DNA of 64,000 bases from Rhodococcus sp. 06-462-5 (GTDB lineage: Bacteria > Actinomycetota > Actinomycetes > Mycobacteriales > Mycobacteriaceae). A model generated the notes under the pieces. That model saw only the letters and a program-made list of their open reading frames with translations, was not told where the DNA came from and did no database searches. The DNA lies in NCBI RefSeq assembly GCF_002258315.1, contig NZ_NOYD01000018.1, positions 186,001 to 250,000 of the forward strand, read 5' to 3'. Position numbers and translations under genes: made by a program. Shown here piece by piece: positions 51,264 through 61,758 of the stretch (the stretch's first letter is position 1; each line of letters begins with the position of its first letter).

Positions 51264-52184
51264 ATGGCGTCGAGCGCGGCACTGATGTCTCGGAAGTGGG
51301 TGACCGGGCGAGCGGTCGGTCGCCGGATCGAGGAACTCGACCCGGTTGTCGGCAACGAGGAAGCCACGCATCTGAGCCTCGAAGTCCGTTATGGCGACGC
51401 CATTTTCGCTCATGCCGCGTACACCGTGGCTTTCGCTCGGCAGGTGGCGATTCCGTCGATCGCGCGAATTCTGTACCGCACCGGTACCGGCGACATGATG
51501 CACGACGTGCGCAGACGCAACGACGACACGCTGCTCTTCTTCGGGGAGATGCTCCATCACGGCCACTCGAGTGAATACGGACGATCGTTCATCGACCGCA
51601 TGGAGCAGATCCACTCACGATTCGGTATCACCGACGACGACAAGCTGTACACACTGGGATCGCTGGCCTTCGAGCCGGACCGCATCGTCGAACACCTCGG
51701 GCTCAGCGTCTTCACCGACAACGAGCGCGAAGCTCGTTTTCACTTCTGGCGTCAGGTCGGAGAGTACATGGGCCTCGATGTTCCGCAGACGCGAGAGCGC
51801 TTCTTGCGCTGGACCTTCGACTACGAGTCTCGGTACGCGCACACCGACGGTGCCCGCAAGATCGTCGATCAATTGTTCGTCGATTGGCAGGAGCGATGGT
51901 TCCCCGGTCGGACGAGGCGCTTCGCCGACGGCATTCTGCTGTCGGTGTTCACCGAGGACCTGCGTGCGATACATCGATTGCCTGAGCCGTCGCGAGGCCA
52001 TCGGCTTGTCGTACCGCCGGCGATCGGGGCGTACCTGGCATTTCAAGGCGTTCGCCCGCATCGGCCCCACCGATCCTGGTCCGACCACTTCGGAACGCGG
52101 CATCCCAAGCCACTGGACATTCCGACGCTCGGCCACCGCAAGCCCATCGCGCGCACGATTCGTCCGACAGGAGAAAGCCATTGA
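51264..52184 (+). CDS. Oxygenase MpaB family protein (DUF2236, Lcp superfamily)
   Basis: A 306-residue helical protein of the DUF2236/MpaB family, related to latex-clearing protein, with RYGDAIFAHAAYTVAFARQ, LLFFGEMLHHGH (possible heme-binding His), a long Trp/Arg-rich middle and an ETLG-free C terminus. Family members are heme b oxygenases or their relatives. ATG 51264 is preferred because GGAGG lies 6 bases before it. It may act with the neighbouring acyl-CoA dehydrogenase in lipid turnover; not shown. Confidence 0.7.
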   Translation: MASSAALMSRKWVTGRAVGRRIEELDPVVGNEEATHLSLEVRYGDAIFAHAAYTVAFARQVAIPSIARILYRTGTGDMMHDVRRRNDDTLLFFGEMLHHGHSSEYGRSFIDRMEQIHSRFGITDDDKLYTLGSLAFEPDRIVEHLGLSVFTDNEREARFHFWRQVGEYMGLDVPQTRERFLRWTFDYESRYAHTDGARKIVDQLFVDWQERWFPGRTRRFADGILLSVFTEDLRAIHRLPEPSRGHRLVVPPAIGAYLAFQGVRPHRPHRSWSDHFGTRHPKPLDIPTLGHRKPIARTIRPTGESH

Positions 52185-52309
52185 TGGACAACAAAGTCAC
52201 GAGTACTCCGTGGCGTGCACTCGACGCGACCAAGACGCCTCAGCACCGCTGGGTCCTCGATTCGTCTGAATCCACGTCACATGGCAGTGGACGTAAGACG
52301 TTGCGCTGA
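52184..52309 (+). CDS. 41-codon ORF coupled to the MpaB-family gene
   Basis: ATG 52184 shares its A with the preceding TGA (TGATG), and GGAGA lies about 10 bases upstream. The product begins MDNKVTSTPWRALDATK and is hydrophilic and basic. No family recognised. The stop/start arrangement supports translation; lack of known homology keeps confidence low. Confidence 0.35.
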   Translation: MDNKVTSTPWRALDATKTPQHRWVLDSSESTSHGSGRKTLR

Positions 52310-52323
52310 CCGATAGTGGTCTG

Positions 52324-53502
52324 ATGGACACGCTGAATCCCGATGTACCCGACGACGTCTTCGCCGACGTGTTGAAGCAGATTTCGCAGTTCGTGCGCTC
52401 GCGTGTCGTCCCGCGCGAACTCGAGATCATGAACACCGATGCCATTCCGGAGGATCTGCGCACGCAGGCTGCGGAGATGGGATTGTTCGGCTACGCGCTT
52501 CCGCAGGAGTGGGGTGGGCTGGGTCTGAATCTGATTCAGGATGTCGAGTTCGCCATGGAGCTCGGGTACACCTCTCTGGCGCTGCGATCGATGTTCGGTA
52601 CCAACAACGGAATCGCCGGGCAGGTGCTGGTGGGGTTCGGCACCGAGGAGCAGAAGGCGACGTGGTTGCCGGGCATGGCGTCCGGTGACATCGTTGCGTC
52701 CTTTGCACTGACCGAGGACGGGGCCGGATCCAATCCGGCGGGCCTCAAGACCACTGCGACGGTGGACGGCTCGGGCTGGGTGATCAACGGCAGCAAGCGA
52801 TACATCACCAATGCGCCGATCGCGAACATGTTCGTCGTCTTCGCGAAACTGGATCCGAAACCGGAGAGTGGCAACGGTATTGCGGTATTCCTGGTTCCCG
52901 CCGACGCCGCGGGAATCGAGGTCGGCATCAAGGACGCGAAGATGGGGCAGCAAGGTTCGGGCACGTCCGACGTGAACTTCACCGACGTACGTGTCGAGGC
53001 CGACGCGTTGGTGGGCGGCAACAGCGATATCGGCTACAAGGCGGCGATGACGTCGCTGGCGCGGGGGCGGGTGCACATTGCTGCGCTGGCCGTCGGTCAG
53101 GCGCAGCGGGCATTGGACGAATCGGTTTCGTATGCCGCGGCGTCCACGCAGGGCGGAGAGCCGATCGGGAACTTCCAACTGGTGCAGGCCATGATCGCCG
53201 ATCAGCAGGTCGGTGTGATGGCGGGCCGGGCCATGGTCCGTGAGGCTGCGCGGGCGTGGGTGCAGGAGACCGATCGGCGTATCGCACCGTCCGCGGTGAA
53301 ACTCTTCTGCACCGAGATGGTGGGCAAGGTGGCCGATCTCGCCGTCCAGATCCACGGTGGTGCCGGATACATGCGTGAGGTTCCGGTCGAGCGCATCTAT
53401 CGGGATGTGCGACTGCTGCGCCTGTACGAGGGCACGAGCGAAATTCAGCGACTGATCGTCGGCGGCGGCCTGATCCGGGCCGAACAGAAGCGTAACTCGT
53501 AA
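52324..53502 (+). CDS. Acyl-CoA dehydrogenase
   Basis: A 392-residue flavoprotein of the ACAD family: helical N-domain, beta-domain with FALTEDGAGSNPAGL (FAD contact, about 120-134), and C-domain with QIHGGAGYMREVPVER and catalytic Glu in LYEGTSEIQ near 377. It oxidises an acyl-CoA to the trans-2-enoyl-CoA. Chain length not predictable. It starts 14 bases after the small ORF and is followed by a VOC protein gene, so the three may be one transcript. Confidence 0.9.
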   Translation: MDTLNPDVPDDVFADVLKQISQFVRSRVVPRELEIMNTDAIPEDLRTQAAEMGLFGYALPQEWGGLGLNLIQDVEFAMELGYTSLALRSMFGTNNGIAGQVLVGFGTEEQKATWLPGMASGDIVASFALTEDGAGSNPAGLKTTATVDGSGWVINGSKRYITNAPIANMFVVFAKLDPKPESGNGIAVFLVPADAAGIEVGIKDAKMGQQGSGTSDVNFTDVRVEADALVGGNSDIGYKAAMTSLARGRVHIAALAVGQAQRALDESVSYAAASTQGGEPIGNFQLVQAMIADQQVGVMAGRAMVREAARAWVQETDRRIAPSAVKLFCTEMVGKVADLAVQIHGGAGYMREVPVERIYRDVRLLRLYEGTSEIQRLIVGGGLIRAEQKRNS

Positions 53503-53547
53503 GCGCGGTTCGGCTCGATGGAAATGCTCGGAGGGATACTGGTTTCC

Positions 53548-54006
53548 ATGACTGACGCCACGTCCTTCAGAATTCTTCGCTCCGACCATGTCGGATTCTC
53601 TGTCGGGTCGCTCGATGACGCCCTTCGATTCTGGACCGACGGTCTCGGAGCAACCCTCGAACGGACGGGGGAGATGGGCGGGGAATTTCTGGGAGAGGTC
53701 ACCGGAGCACACGGAGCGGCAGTTCGGATGGCGGTGGTCACCGTTGCGGGTCAGACGATCGAGCTGCTGGAGTACCGCGATATTCGCGGAGAGTCTGGGT
53801 CGTCTCGACCCTACGATCCGGGTTTCGCCCACCTTGCTTTCGAGGTCGACGACCTCGATGCGGTCCTGACGCGCATAGCGGAGTTCGGGTGGACGGCGCA
53901 GGGAACTCCACAACCGATTGCCGGCGGCACCAAGGTGGGCACCCGAGTCATGTACGCAGTGGGCCCGAATGGAGAGGCCATCGAATTCATGGAGCCGCCG
54001 CGGTGA
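53548..54006 (+). CDS. VOC-superfamily protein (glyoxalase/methylmalonyl-CoA epimerase-like)
   Basis: A 152-residue single-domain VOC protein: LRSDHVGFSVGSLDDALRFW with a first metal His, GQTIELLEYRD with Glu, FAHLAFEVDDLDAV with second His, and GEAIEFMEPP with final Glu. The spacing fits epimerases acting on acyl-CoA. ATG 53548 is chosen; an in-frame ATG ten codons upstream is possible. Its position after an acyl-CoA dehydrogenase supports an acyl-CoA role. Confidence 0.75.
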   Translation: MTDATSFRILRSDHVGFSVGSLDDALRFWTDGLGATLERTGEMGGEFLGEVTGAHGAAVRMAVVTVAGQTIELLEYRDIRGESGSSRPYDPGFAHLAFEVDDLDAVLTRIAEFGWTAQGTPQPIAGGTKVGTRVMYAVGPNGEAIEFMEPPR

Positions 54007-54031
54007 CGATCAGGCAGGTGCGCGCAGGAAG

Positions 54032-55537
54032 TCAGGTTCCGCAGAAGGTCCGAAAACCGGCACTGAAGTTCTCGGGCGCAGGCAGGGCGTAATCCGCCCG
54101 GTCATCGTGTCGGTCGAACGGCGATGTGACGACCTCGAGAAGACGCTCGAAGGGCCCGAGATCGCCGGTAGTCGCAGCCTGGAGCGCAGCGTCGACCAGG
54201 TGGTTGCGGGGAATGTATGCCGGGTTGACGCGGTCCATACCGTCGGCGACGGATAAAAAGTCCTGTCCCCGAGCCGAAACCGCAGTCCGCCAACTCTCGA
54301 GCCAACTCCTGGAAGCGTCGGGTGGGACGAGGGAGTCGAACGGTGCCGAATTCCCGCGTAGGTTCTCGGCGAGGGCGCGGAAAGTCATGGTCCAGTCGGC
54401 TCGGTGGTCCGTGAGCAACCGGTGCAGGTCGTCGACGAGAGCGCCGTCGACTGCACCCTCGTCCAGGCCGAGTTTCGCGGCCATCGCGGCAGAGTAGTGC
54501 CGTCGGTAGCGATCCCCGTAGGTGTCCAGGACCGCGGTCAGGGCGGTGATCGCGAGATCGGGAGTCGAATTCACCAATGGCAGCAGTGTTTCGCCGAATC
54601 GCGCCAGATTCCACCCGAGAACGGCGGGTTGGTTGCCGTAGGCGTAGCGTCCACCGTGGTCGATGGAGCTGAACACCGTGGCGGGATCGTAGGCGTCCAG
54701 GAAGGCACACGGCCCGTAGTCGATGGTCTCGCCGGAAATCGTCGTGTTGTCGGTGTTCATGACACCGTGCACAAATCCGACCGACATCCATTGTGCGACA
54801 AGGGACGCCTGAGCCTCGACGACGGCCTCGAAGAATGCGAGGTAGCGATCCTCGGGTGCTCGCTCGACGAATTCGGGGTAGTGGCGGGCGATCGCGTAGT
54901 CCGCGAGGGTCTGCGCGAGTCCTTCTCTTCGGGCGGCGAACTCGAAGGTGCCCACCCGCAGATGGCTCGACGCGACCCTGGCCAGTACCGCGCCGGGCTG
55001 CGGACCTCCCTCTCGCACCACCTGTTCTCCGGTCGTGACGACGGCGAGTGAGCGGGTGGTGGGGATGTGCAGCGCATGCATCGCCTCGCTGATCAGGTAC
55101 TCGCGCAGCATGGCTGCCACCACCGCACGCCCGTCACCACCGCGCGAGAACGGCGTGGCACCGGAACCCTTGAGATGCAGATCGATCCGACGGCCCTGAT
55201 CGTCGCGAAGCTCACCGAGCAGCAGCGCTCGGCCGTCCCCGAGCAGTGGCTGGAAGTTGCCGAACTGATGACCCGCGTAGGCCATGGCCACGGTGGCGGT
55301 CTCGGTCGGAGAAATGGACCCCGACAGCACGCCTGCTCCGTCCGGAGTGCGCAGCGACGCAGGGTCGAGCGCGAGCGACCGGGCCAGGCCGTCGTTGAGC
55401 ATCAGTACGCGAGGATTCGGTGCGTGGGTGCCCTGCCACGGCAGGGTGACGCCGGGAACCTGGTCGGCCAAGGTCGACTCGAACCCGAATGGGGGCAGGC
55501 TCGTGGTCGAAACGCCCGGTCCGAAAGATTCGCTCAT
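54032..55537 (-). CDS. selO: SelO/YdiU-family protein adenylyltransferase (pseudokinase fold)
   Basis: A 501-residue SelO protein: GHQFGNFQPLLGDGRA near 90-105, LHLKGSGATPFSRGGDGRAV, TTRSLAVVTTGE, FVHGVMNTDN (Asp near 262) and YGPCAFLDAY, ending in FCGT. SelO transfers AMP to target proteins, including redox enzymes, in oxidative stress. The C-terminal Cys replaces the selenocysteine motif of eukaryotic SelO. ATG 55537 fits family length. Monocistronic and convergent with the VOC gene. Confidence 0.88.
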   Translation of the reverse strand: MSESFGPGVSTTSLPPFGFESTLADQVPGVTLPWQGTHAPNPRVLMLNDGLARSLALDPASLRTPDGAGVLSGSISPTETATVAMAYAGHQFGNFQPLLGDGRALLLGELRDDQGRRIDLHLKGSGATPFSRGGDGRAVVAAMLREYLISEAMHALHIPTTRSLAVVTTGEQVVREGGPQPGAVLARVASSHLRVGTFEFAARREGLAQTLADYAIARHYPEFVERAPEDRYLAFFEAVVEAQASLVAQWMSVGFVHGVMNTDNTTISGETIDYGPCAFLDAYDPATVFSSIDHGGRYAYGNQPAVLGWNLARFGETLLPLVNSTPDLAITALTAVLDTYGDRYRRHYSAAMAAKLGLDEGAVDGALVDDLHRLLTDHRADWTMTFRALAENLRGNSAPFDSLVPPDASRSWLESWRTAVSARGQDFLSVADGMDRVNPAYIPRNHLVDAALQAATTGDLGPFERLLEVVTSPFDRHDDRADYALPAPENFSAGFRTFCGT

Positions 55538-55597
55538 GGTTCAGGGGTACCACGAATCGTGGCACCCAATCCCCGGGGCAGTGCAGTCCGATCCCGA

Positions 55598-56415
<818 letters not shown>

Positions 56416-56419
<4 letters not shown>

Positions 56420-57414
56420 CGAATTCCTCTCTTGCGAGCCATGATTGCGATGAAAGCGGGAACGCCCACCAACGCCGTCCCGACGCCGACCGGCAGTGGG
56501 GTCGGGGCGAAGGCGACTCGGGAGACGGCGTCGACCCACACCATGAAGATCGCGCCGATGACGGCAGTGGTGGGCACGAGGCGGCTGTGGTTGGGCCCCA
56601 CCAACAGTCGCGCCGCGTGCGGAAGAATGAGGCCGACGAAGCCGATGGCACCGGCCACGCTGACGAGTGTCGCGGTGATCAGGGCGGTTCCGACGAGCAG
56701 TGCCAGGCGCACCTTCTTGACGTCGAAGCCCAACGAGGACGCCACCGAGTTGCCGAATGCGAACGCGTCGAGCACGTATGCGTAGTAGCAACACACCACT
56801 GCGCCGATGCCCGCCACCGTCACGCACAGCACGACGTCGTTCCATCGCACTCCCTCGAACGATCCGAGGAGCCAGAACATCACGCCGCGGGTCTCGTCGG
56901 AGTCCGCGAACGCGAAGATCACGAACGAGGTGAGAGCAGAGAACAATTGGGTGGTCGCGACACCGGCGAGGATGACGCGGTCGTTTCCGCTGCCGGACAT
57001 GCGGGCGAGGAAGAGTACGAGCGCGAACGCGACGAGCGCGCCGATGAACGCGCCGCCCGACAGACCGAGTGCGGCACCGCCGACACCGAGAACGCCGACC
57101 ACGACGGCTCCCGTCGACGCACCCGAGGACACCCCGAGCACGAACGGATCCGCCAACGGATTGCGCAGGAGCGATTGCATGATGACGCCGCAGATCCCGA
57201 GCCCGACGCCACTGGCCGCAGCGACGAGTGCTCGGGGGAGCCGCTCCTCCCAGACGATGGCGTTCTTCGACACCTTCACCGGCACGTCGGTGACGCCGAG
57301 ATGGTTGAGCACCACATCGCGGACGTTGACCAGAGAAATGTTCGCCGGCCCGAGCGTGATTGCGACGAGAACCGACACCACACACAGCGCGACACCGCCC
57401 AGCAGGGCCAACAC
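56416..57414 (-). CDS. FecCD-type ABC permease
   Basis: A 332-residue membrane protein with about nine or ten helices and the FecCD signatures RLPRALVAAASGVGLGICG, LADPFVLGVSSGAS, GFVGLILPHAARLLVG and PLPVGVGTALVGVP. It forms the channel of a siderophore or cobalamin importer. The first available start is GTG 57414, which gives a very short N terminus before helix 1; 65 bases separate it from the binding-protein stop. Confidence 0.9.
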
Positions 57415-57479
57415 CCAACGCCACAGGTGGCGGGAGGTCTGCGATCGCTTGGCGGTGCGCTGCGGGGTGATGGTCGCGG

Positions 57480-58526
57480 TCAGGACGACAGTCCCAGGTC
57501 GCGCAGTCCGGCCGACACCTTCTCGACGCCGTCGACGGCCCGGATCGACGGGTTCATCTCCGCACCGTGCAGCGAGATGTAGCGCTTGTCGCGGACGGCC
57601 GCCATCGTGCTGGTGACGGGGTCGGACTCGAGGAATGCGATCTTGTCGGCGAGTAGATCACCGGGAAAACGGTTGCGCGCCAGGTCGCCCAGTACGAGGA
57701 CCGTCGGATCTCGATCCACCATGGTCTCCCAGCCGACGGCAGGCCAGTCGTCGTCGGTGTCGGCGAAGACGTTCGTCATTCCGACCGTCCTGGCGAGCAG
57801 GTCGGCCGAGCCGCGTCCGCCTGCGATGTACGGGCTCTTGGTGTCCGCGAACCAGAATGCCACGGAGACATCGGATGTCGCATTGGTCGCGGTGGCGTCG
57901 GCCATGCGGGTCTTCAGTTCGTCGACGAATTCGGCACCGCGCTCGTTGACGTCGAAAATCGCCGCGAGTTCGGTGATCTCCTGGTACAGCGACTCCATGG
58001 TGAGCGACGTCGTCCGGGTGTTGCCCCCGTTGACGCTACGACCGGCGTCGCAGTCGGTGGGTGAAAGATACGTGGCGGCACCGGTTTCGGTGAAGCGCGA
58101 ACGCTGCGCGACGCCGCCCTGCTCGAAGTGGCGTCCGAACGATGCGGTGACGAAATCGGGTTCGGTATCGACCACGACCTCGTAGGTGGGAGCATTGTCG
58201 GCCAGTCGGGGAACCGAGGCGTTCGCGTCGGCGAGGTTCTCACGAACCGGATCGGTCCAGGACGCCGTGCCCACCATACGATCCTGAACACCTAGCGAGA
58301 GAAGGATTTCGGTGGAGTTCTGATCGAGTGACACCACTCGCTGCGGGGCGGAGTCGAAGGTGACCGACTCGCCGCAGTTCTCGATCGTCAGCGGATACGA
58401 CGTCCCGCCGTCGGTGGCTGCCGCCGCCGCGTCGGGTACCTCCTCGGATGCTCCGCAGGCGACGAGCGATCCGACCAGGGCGGCAGCGGCGGCGAGGGTG
58501 CCGACGCGGCGACGAACGTTGAGCAC
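57480..58526 (-). CDS. FecB-type iron-siderophore binding lipoprotein
   Basis: A 348-residue protein with a lipoprotein signal (RRRVGTLAAAAALVGSLVAC, lipid Cys at 24), then a two-lobe TroA fold with PQRVVSLDQNSTEILLSLGV and a late VEKVSAGLRDLG. It captures a ferric chelate outside the membrane and hands it to FecCD. GTG 58526 is used; AAGGA is upstream. First gene of the three-gene importer operon. A possible IdeR box is upstream, favouring iron over cobalamin. Confidence 0.88.
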   Translation of the reverse strand: MLNVRRRVGTLAAAAALVGSLVACGASEEVPDAAAAATDGGTSYPLTIENCGESVTFDSAPQRVVSLDQNSTEILLSLGVQDRMVGTASWTDPVRENLADANASVPRLADNAPTYEVVVDTEPDFVTASFGRHFEQGGVAQRSRFTETGAATYLSPTDCDAGRSVNGGNTRTTSLTMESLYQEITELAAIFDVNERGAEFVDELKTRMADATATNATSDVSVAFWFADTKSPYIAGGRGSADLLARTVGMTNVFADTDDDWPAVGWETMVDRDPTVLVLGDLARNRFPGDLLADKIAFLESDPVTSTMAAVRDKRYISLHGAEMNPSIRAVDGVEKVSAGLRDLGLSS

Positions 58527-58607
58527 GTGGAATGTCCTTCGGGTTCAGACAGCAACGAGCCGCCGGGGATTACCCGACGGCGCAGCGCGCCCGGGGCGCG
58601 CATGAGC

Positions 58608-58624
58608 ACAGGCTAACCTTTGCC
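58608..58624 (-). promoter_or_regulatory. Possible IdeR/DtxR iron box upstream of the FecBCD operon
   Basis: AAAGGTTAGCCTGTG on the coding strand, 83 bases before the binding-protein start, matches the AGGTTAGSCT core of the IdeR consensus in its left half; the right half is poor. It suggests iron repression, not proof. Confidence 0.45.
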
Positions 58625-58691
58625 CGGCTGTGACGGAAATCGTCGGTTTCGATCACGTCCGAAACGACCTGATGCGCGCCATACTCGACCT

Positions 58692-59111
58692 ATGGCCGAC
58701 TTCGATCAGATGATCATCGACGAGTTCCGGAGCAACGGCGGACACGTGTCGACGGCAGGATTCGGTGATGCGCTCGTCGTGCTCCACTCCATCGGAGCCA
58801 AGAGTGGTGAGGTCCGGTTGAACCCGCTCATGGCGATTCCGGAGCACGACAGCTGGCTGATCGTGGGCTCGGCCGCCGGCTCACCGAAACATCCCGCGTG
58901 GGTGCACAATCTGCGTGCACACCCCACCATCGACGTCGAGGTTCCCGGCGACGGTGCCGTCCGGACCATCGCGGTGAACGTTACCGAAATTCCCGACGAC
59001 GAGTGGGACGCGAACTGGCAGAAGTTCTTGGACGCGTCCGAGGGCTTCGCGAAATACGTCGAGACGGCGGAGGGACGGCGGTTCCCGATCTTTCGGTTGA
59101 CGCCCGCCTGA
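58692..59111 (+). CDS. Deazaflavin (F420)-dependent nitroreductase-family protein (Ddn-like)
   Basis: A 139-residue split beta-barrel protein: VLHSIGAKSGEVRLNPLMAI is the family's F420-binding start, followed by SAAGSPKHPAWVHNLRAHP and a WQKFLDASEGFAKY helix. Ddn-family enzymes use reduced F420 to reduce quinones or nitro compounds and are typical of mycobacteria and rhodococci. ATG 58692 is chosen by homology. Monocistronic. Confidence 0.85.
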   Translation: MADFDQMIIDEFRSNGGHVSTAGFGDALVVLHSIGAKSGEVRLNPLMAIPEHDSWLIVGSAAGSPKHPAWVHNLRAHPTIDVEVPGDGAVRTIAVNVTEIPDDEWDANWQKFLDASEGFAKYVETAEGRRFPIFRLTPA

Positions 59112-59258
59112 CCTGGCGTAGGCGCTACATCGTTCCGGTTTCAACGAGCATCGCGCCCCCTGGCAGAATGAGGCCGTCGCCACGGGACTCGGGGTCGGCT
59201 CGGTGCAGAAGCGTCGGGTCGTGGTGACGTCACTCTCGTACCCGAAGGCCACATCCAC

Positions 59259-60323
59259 ATGCATCTGCTTCGACGATGGTGGTCGTTTCCCGCCGATTTC
59301 GCCTGGTCGGCTGCCTATCATCGAATGAGTCCGTTGCTGAGCCGCGTCCACGTCGCGGTGGGCGTCTGGTGCGGATTCTTCGCGGCGTTGTGCGTCGCCG
59401 CTACACACACTCCTGCAGGGTTCGACTCCGATTCTGCCGAGAGAGCCGGCTATGCGATCGCCGTGGCGAACATGTTCGTCGGAGCCGCGTGGGTGCGCGG
59501 ACCGTTTCCGACCGAGAAGGTGTCTCGGTTGTTCGTCGCCTACATCGAGGTGGTGATCGCGGCCGTGTTGTTCCTGTTGGCAGATCCGTTCGTCGCGCTC
59601 CCCGGCGCGGCGGCCCTCGGAATCATCGGCAGCTACATAGCGGTCTTTCACAGTCCGAAGATGTTCGTGGCTCATCAGACCTTGTCCGTTGCGGTGATCG
59701 GAGCCCTGTTGTTCAGGGCTGTCTTGGAGCCATCGGCCGACGTGGTGCTGGCATACGCCTACGTGATTCTCCTGACCCTGATCTTGTTCTCCGCGCCGAT
59801 ACTGACTCAGGCACTTCTGTTGGTGTTGCGCAGCGACGCGGCCACTGCCTTCTACGATCCTCTGACCGGGCTGAGGAACAGACGAGGGTTGGACGCGGCG
59901 ATCACTGAGCGAGGCAACGCCCCGGACATACACGGTGGTTCGGCGGCGGTGCTCGTCCTGGATCTGGACGGGTTCAAGCTCGTGAACGACCGGTTCGGTC
60001 ACGCATACGGTGACGTCGTACTTCGAGTGACTGCGGAAGCGATCGACGCGGCATTCCCGCCGCCCGCCATCACTGCGCGTACCGGCGGCGAAGAATTCGT
60101 GATCCTCACCTGGGTCGACACAGACGCGGCAATCGAACAGGTCGCCGAGCTACAGACACGACTGGCAGCAGACCCGGAGGTGGGCGTCACGGTCAGCGTC
60201 GGCGGTGCTGACCTCGAGGCCACGTCCGTTGCTCGCGATTTCCGCCGGGCATGGAGCCGAGCGGACGTCGCGATGTACGCCGCGAAGCGGGCGGGCGGAA
60301 ACTCGGTGTCGTTCGACGGGTGA
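59259..60323 (+). CDS. Membrane-bound diguanylate cyclase (GGEEF variant)
   Basis: A 354-residue protein: six N-terminal membrane helices (about 30-190), then a GGDEF domain with YDPLTGLRNRRG, DLDGFKLVND and active-site RTGGEEFVIL near 286-295. GGEEF is an accepted active variant. No extracytoplasmic sensor recognised. The architecture matches the cyclase at 30952 (multi-TM then GGDEF), but sequence similarity outside the catalytic domain is low. Confidence 0.82.
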   Translation: MHLLRRWWSFPADFAWSAAYHRMSPLLSRVHVAVGVWCGFFAALCVAATHTPAGFDSDSAERAGYAIAVANMFVGAAWVRGPFPTEKVSRLFVAYIEVVIAAVLFLLADPFVALPGAAALGIIGSYIAVFHSPKMFVAHQTLSVAVIGALLFRAVLEPSADVVLAYAYVILLTLILFSAPILTQALLLVLRSDAATAFYDPLTGLRNRRGLDAAITERGNAPDIHGGSAAVLVLDLDGFKLVNDRFGHAYGDVVLRVTAEAIDAAFPPPAITARTGGEEFVILTWVDTDAAIEQVAELQTRLAADPEVGVTVSVGGADLEATSVARDFRRAWSRADVAMYAAKRAGGNSVSFDG

Positions 60324-60343
60324 ACGGTCGAGGAGTCAGCCCT

Positions 60344-60395
60344 TCGGAAGTCAACGACACGCTGGAGAAGTACCCGTCGCTCAATCGACTTCCGA
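60344..60395. repeat. Inverted repeat with a 34-base spacer downstream of the cyclase gene
   Basis: TCGGAAGTC and GACTTCCGA are perfect complements. It lies 20 bases after the cyclase stop, in a 360-base gap without genes (60324-60682). It may form an RNA hairpin limiting read-through or be an operator. Confidence 0.35.
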
Positions 60396-60682
60396 GCCGC
60401 GAAAGCTCACGGCCGCGTAATTTTTGCCGACTCGCAGGTGAACAACAGAGAACCGGCTGGCGTGATGGACCTCGACACCGGTTGGCGATCTCGATGCCCG
60501 ACGCGGCACCGCTCAGCAGATCCGCTGCGGCACATGGTCGGAAGGTTCCGAGTCGTTCGCGATAACCGTGAATTCGCGGGTTTCCGATGTCGGTTCAGGG
60601 CTTCCGGCCCGAAAGGTGCCAAACGGGTTCTGTTGGGGCACAATGCTCCTCGAACGGCACAACTCGACGACGGGGACGAGAT

Positions 60683-61147
60683 ATGCGAATCTTGGCGCGA
60701 ACCACCGGTGTTGCCGCAGCAGCGGCTCTTCTGCTACTCGTATCACCTGTCTCTGCGTTGGCTGCCGAATCCGGAGATGTCACTTACTCGTTCATTGCCG
60801 TCGGTTCGAGTGTCGAGAACACGATCACCAACAGCTCGGGCAGCGTGATCACCTGCGGGACGTCGCTCGCGCCGGCACCCGACGGAGTGCTTCCCCCGGT
60901 CGGTGAAGTGATCGGAAACGGTCAATCTCTCTACACGGGCGGGGAGGTGCCGGCAGGTGCCACCACGCAGGTGGTCACCGACGTGCCGGCCGGCACGTAC
61001 GTCGCCCTGGCGTCGTGTGGTCTGACCGAGGGCGACTCGACGACAGCGTGGATCTCGGACTATCCAGGTCTCGACGAATTCTTGGCGCAGATCCCCTGGA
61101 CGTCGTACACGGTGGAACAAGCCTCCGCCATCGTCACCGTCCAGTAA
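60683..61147 (+). CDS. Small secreted protein
   Basis: A 154-residue protein with a signal peptide (MRILARTTGVAAAAALLLLV, cleavage near ALA-AES). The mature part of about 125 residues is Gly/Thr/Val-rich, probably beta, with two Cys (VITCGTS, LASCGLT) that may form a disulfide. No family recognised. ATG 60683 is fixed by the signal peptide; GGGGACGAG precedes it. The SnoaL-like gene follows after 16 bases. Confidence 0.6.
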   Translation: MRILARTTGVAAAAALLLLVSPVSALAAESGDVTYSFIAVGSSVENTITNSSGSVITCGTSLAPAPDGVLPPVGEVIGNGQSLYTGGEVPAGATTQVVTDVPAGTYVALASCGLTEGDSTTAWISDYPGLDEFLAQIPWTSYTVEQASAIVTVQ

Positions 61148-61163
61148 CGCACAGGGATTCGAC

Positions 61164-61619
61164 GTGGCCGCAACCTCGGAGCAAGCCTCCTATGTCTTTC
61201 GTGAATGGCACAAGCGCATCGAGGAACGCGACGCGCCCGCCTTGTCGGAGCTCTACGCGGCAGATGCAGTTCTCGAAAGCCCCCTTGTCCCAGTGCTGTT
61301 CGATCTGAGATCCGGAATAGTCGAGGGAAGAATCGCACTCGACAGCTTCCTGCAGGAAACCACGCGAAAACGATTCGACGAGAATGCATCGCCGTCGCCC
61401 CACGGCACGGACATCTTCAGGTTCGACGGGCATCGCCTGGTCTGGGAACACCCACGTCAGACGACGAACGGCGACAAACTCGATCTCGTCGAGATCGTGG
61501 AACTGGACGGCCCTCTCATCTCGAGGCACAGAATCTACTGGGATTGGCACGGCGTCGGGCGGATCGATCCCGCCGAGCGGCCTCGAACCACTCGAAGGAA
61601 GCCAATCGGCCAGGGCTGA
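61164..61619 (+). CDS. SnoaL/NTF2-fold protein
   Basis: A 151-residue alpha+beta cone-fold protein: FREWHKRIEERDAPALSELY, then ADAVLESPLV and FRFDGHRLVWEH. NTF2-like proteins include isomerases, hydratases and dehydratases; active residues cannot be assigned. The gene starts with GTG 61164, 16 bases after the secreted-protein stop, and may share its transcript. Confidence 0.65.
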   Translation: MAATSEQASYVFREWHKRIEERDAPALSELYAADAVLESPLVPVLFDLRSGIVEGRIALDSFLQETTRKRFDENASPSPHGTDIFRFDGHRLVWEHPRQTTNGDKLDLVEIVELDGPLISRHRIYWDWHGVGRIDPAERPRTTRRKPIGQG

Positions 61620-61758
61620 GGGTGTTCCTCGTCGCGGTGGCGGTATCCGATTTCGGGGCAGTTCTCCGTACATCAGAGCCCGTGACTCGGGTGCGCGGTT
61701 TCCCACGGCTCCGATCGTGCACGACTCTCTGGCCGATCGTGAGCCGGGTCCGTGAAGT

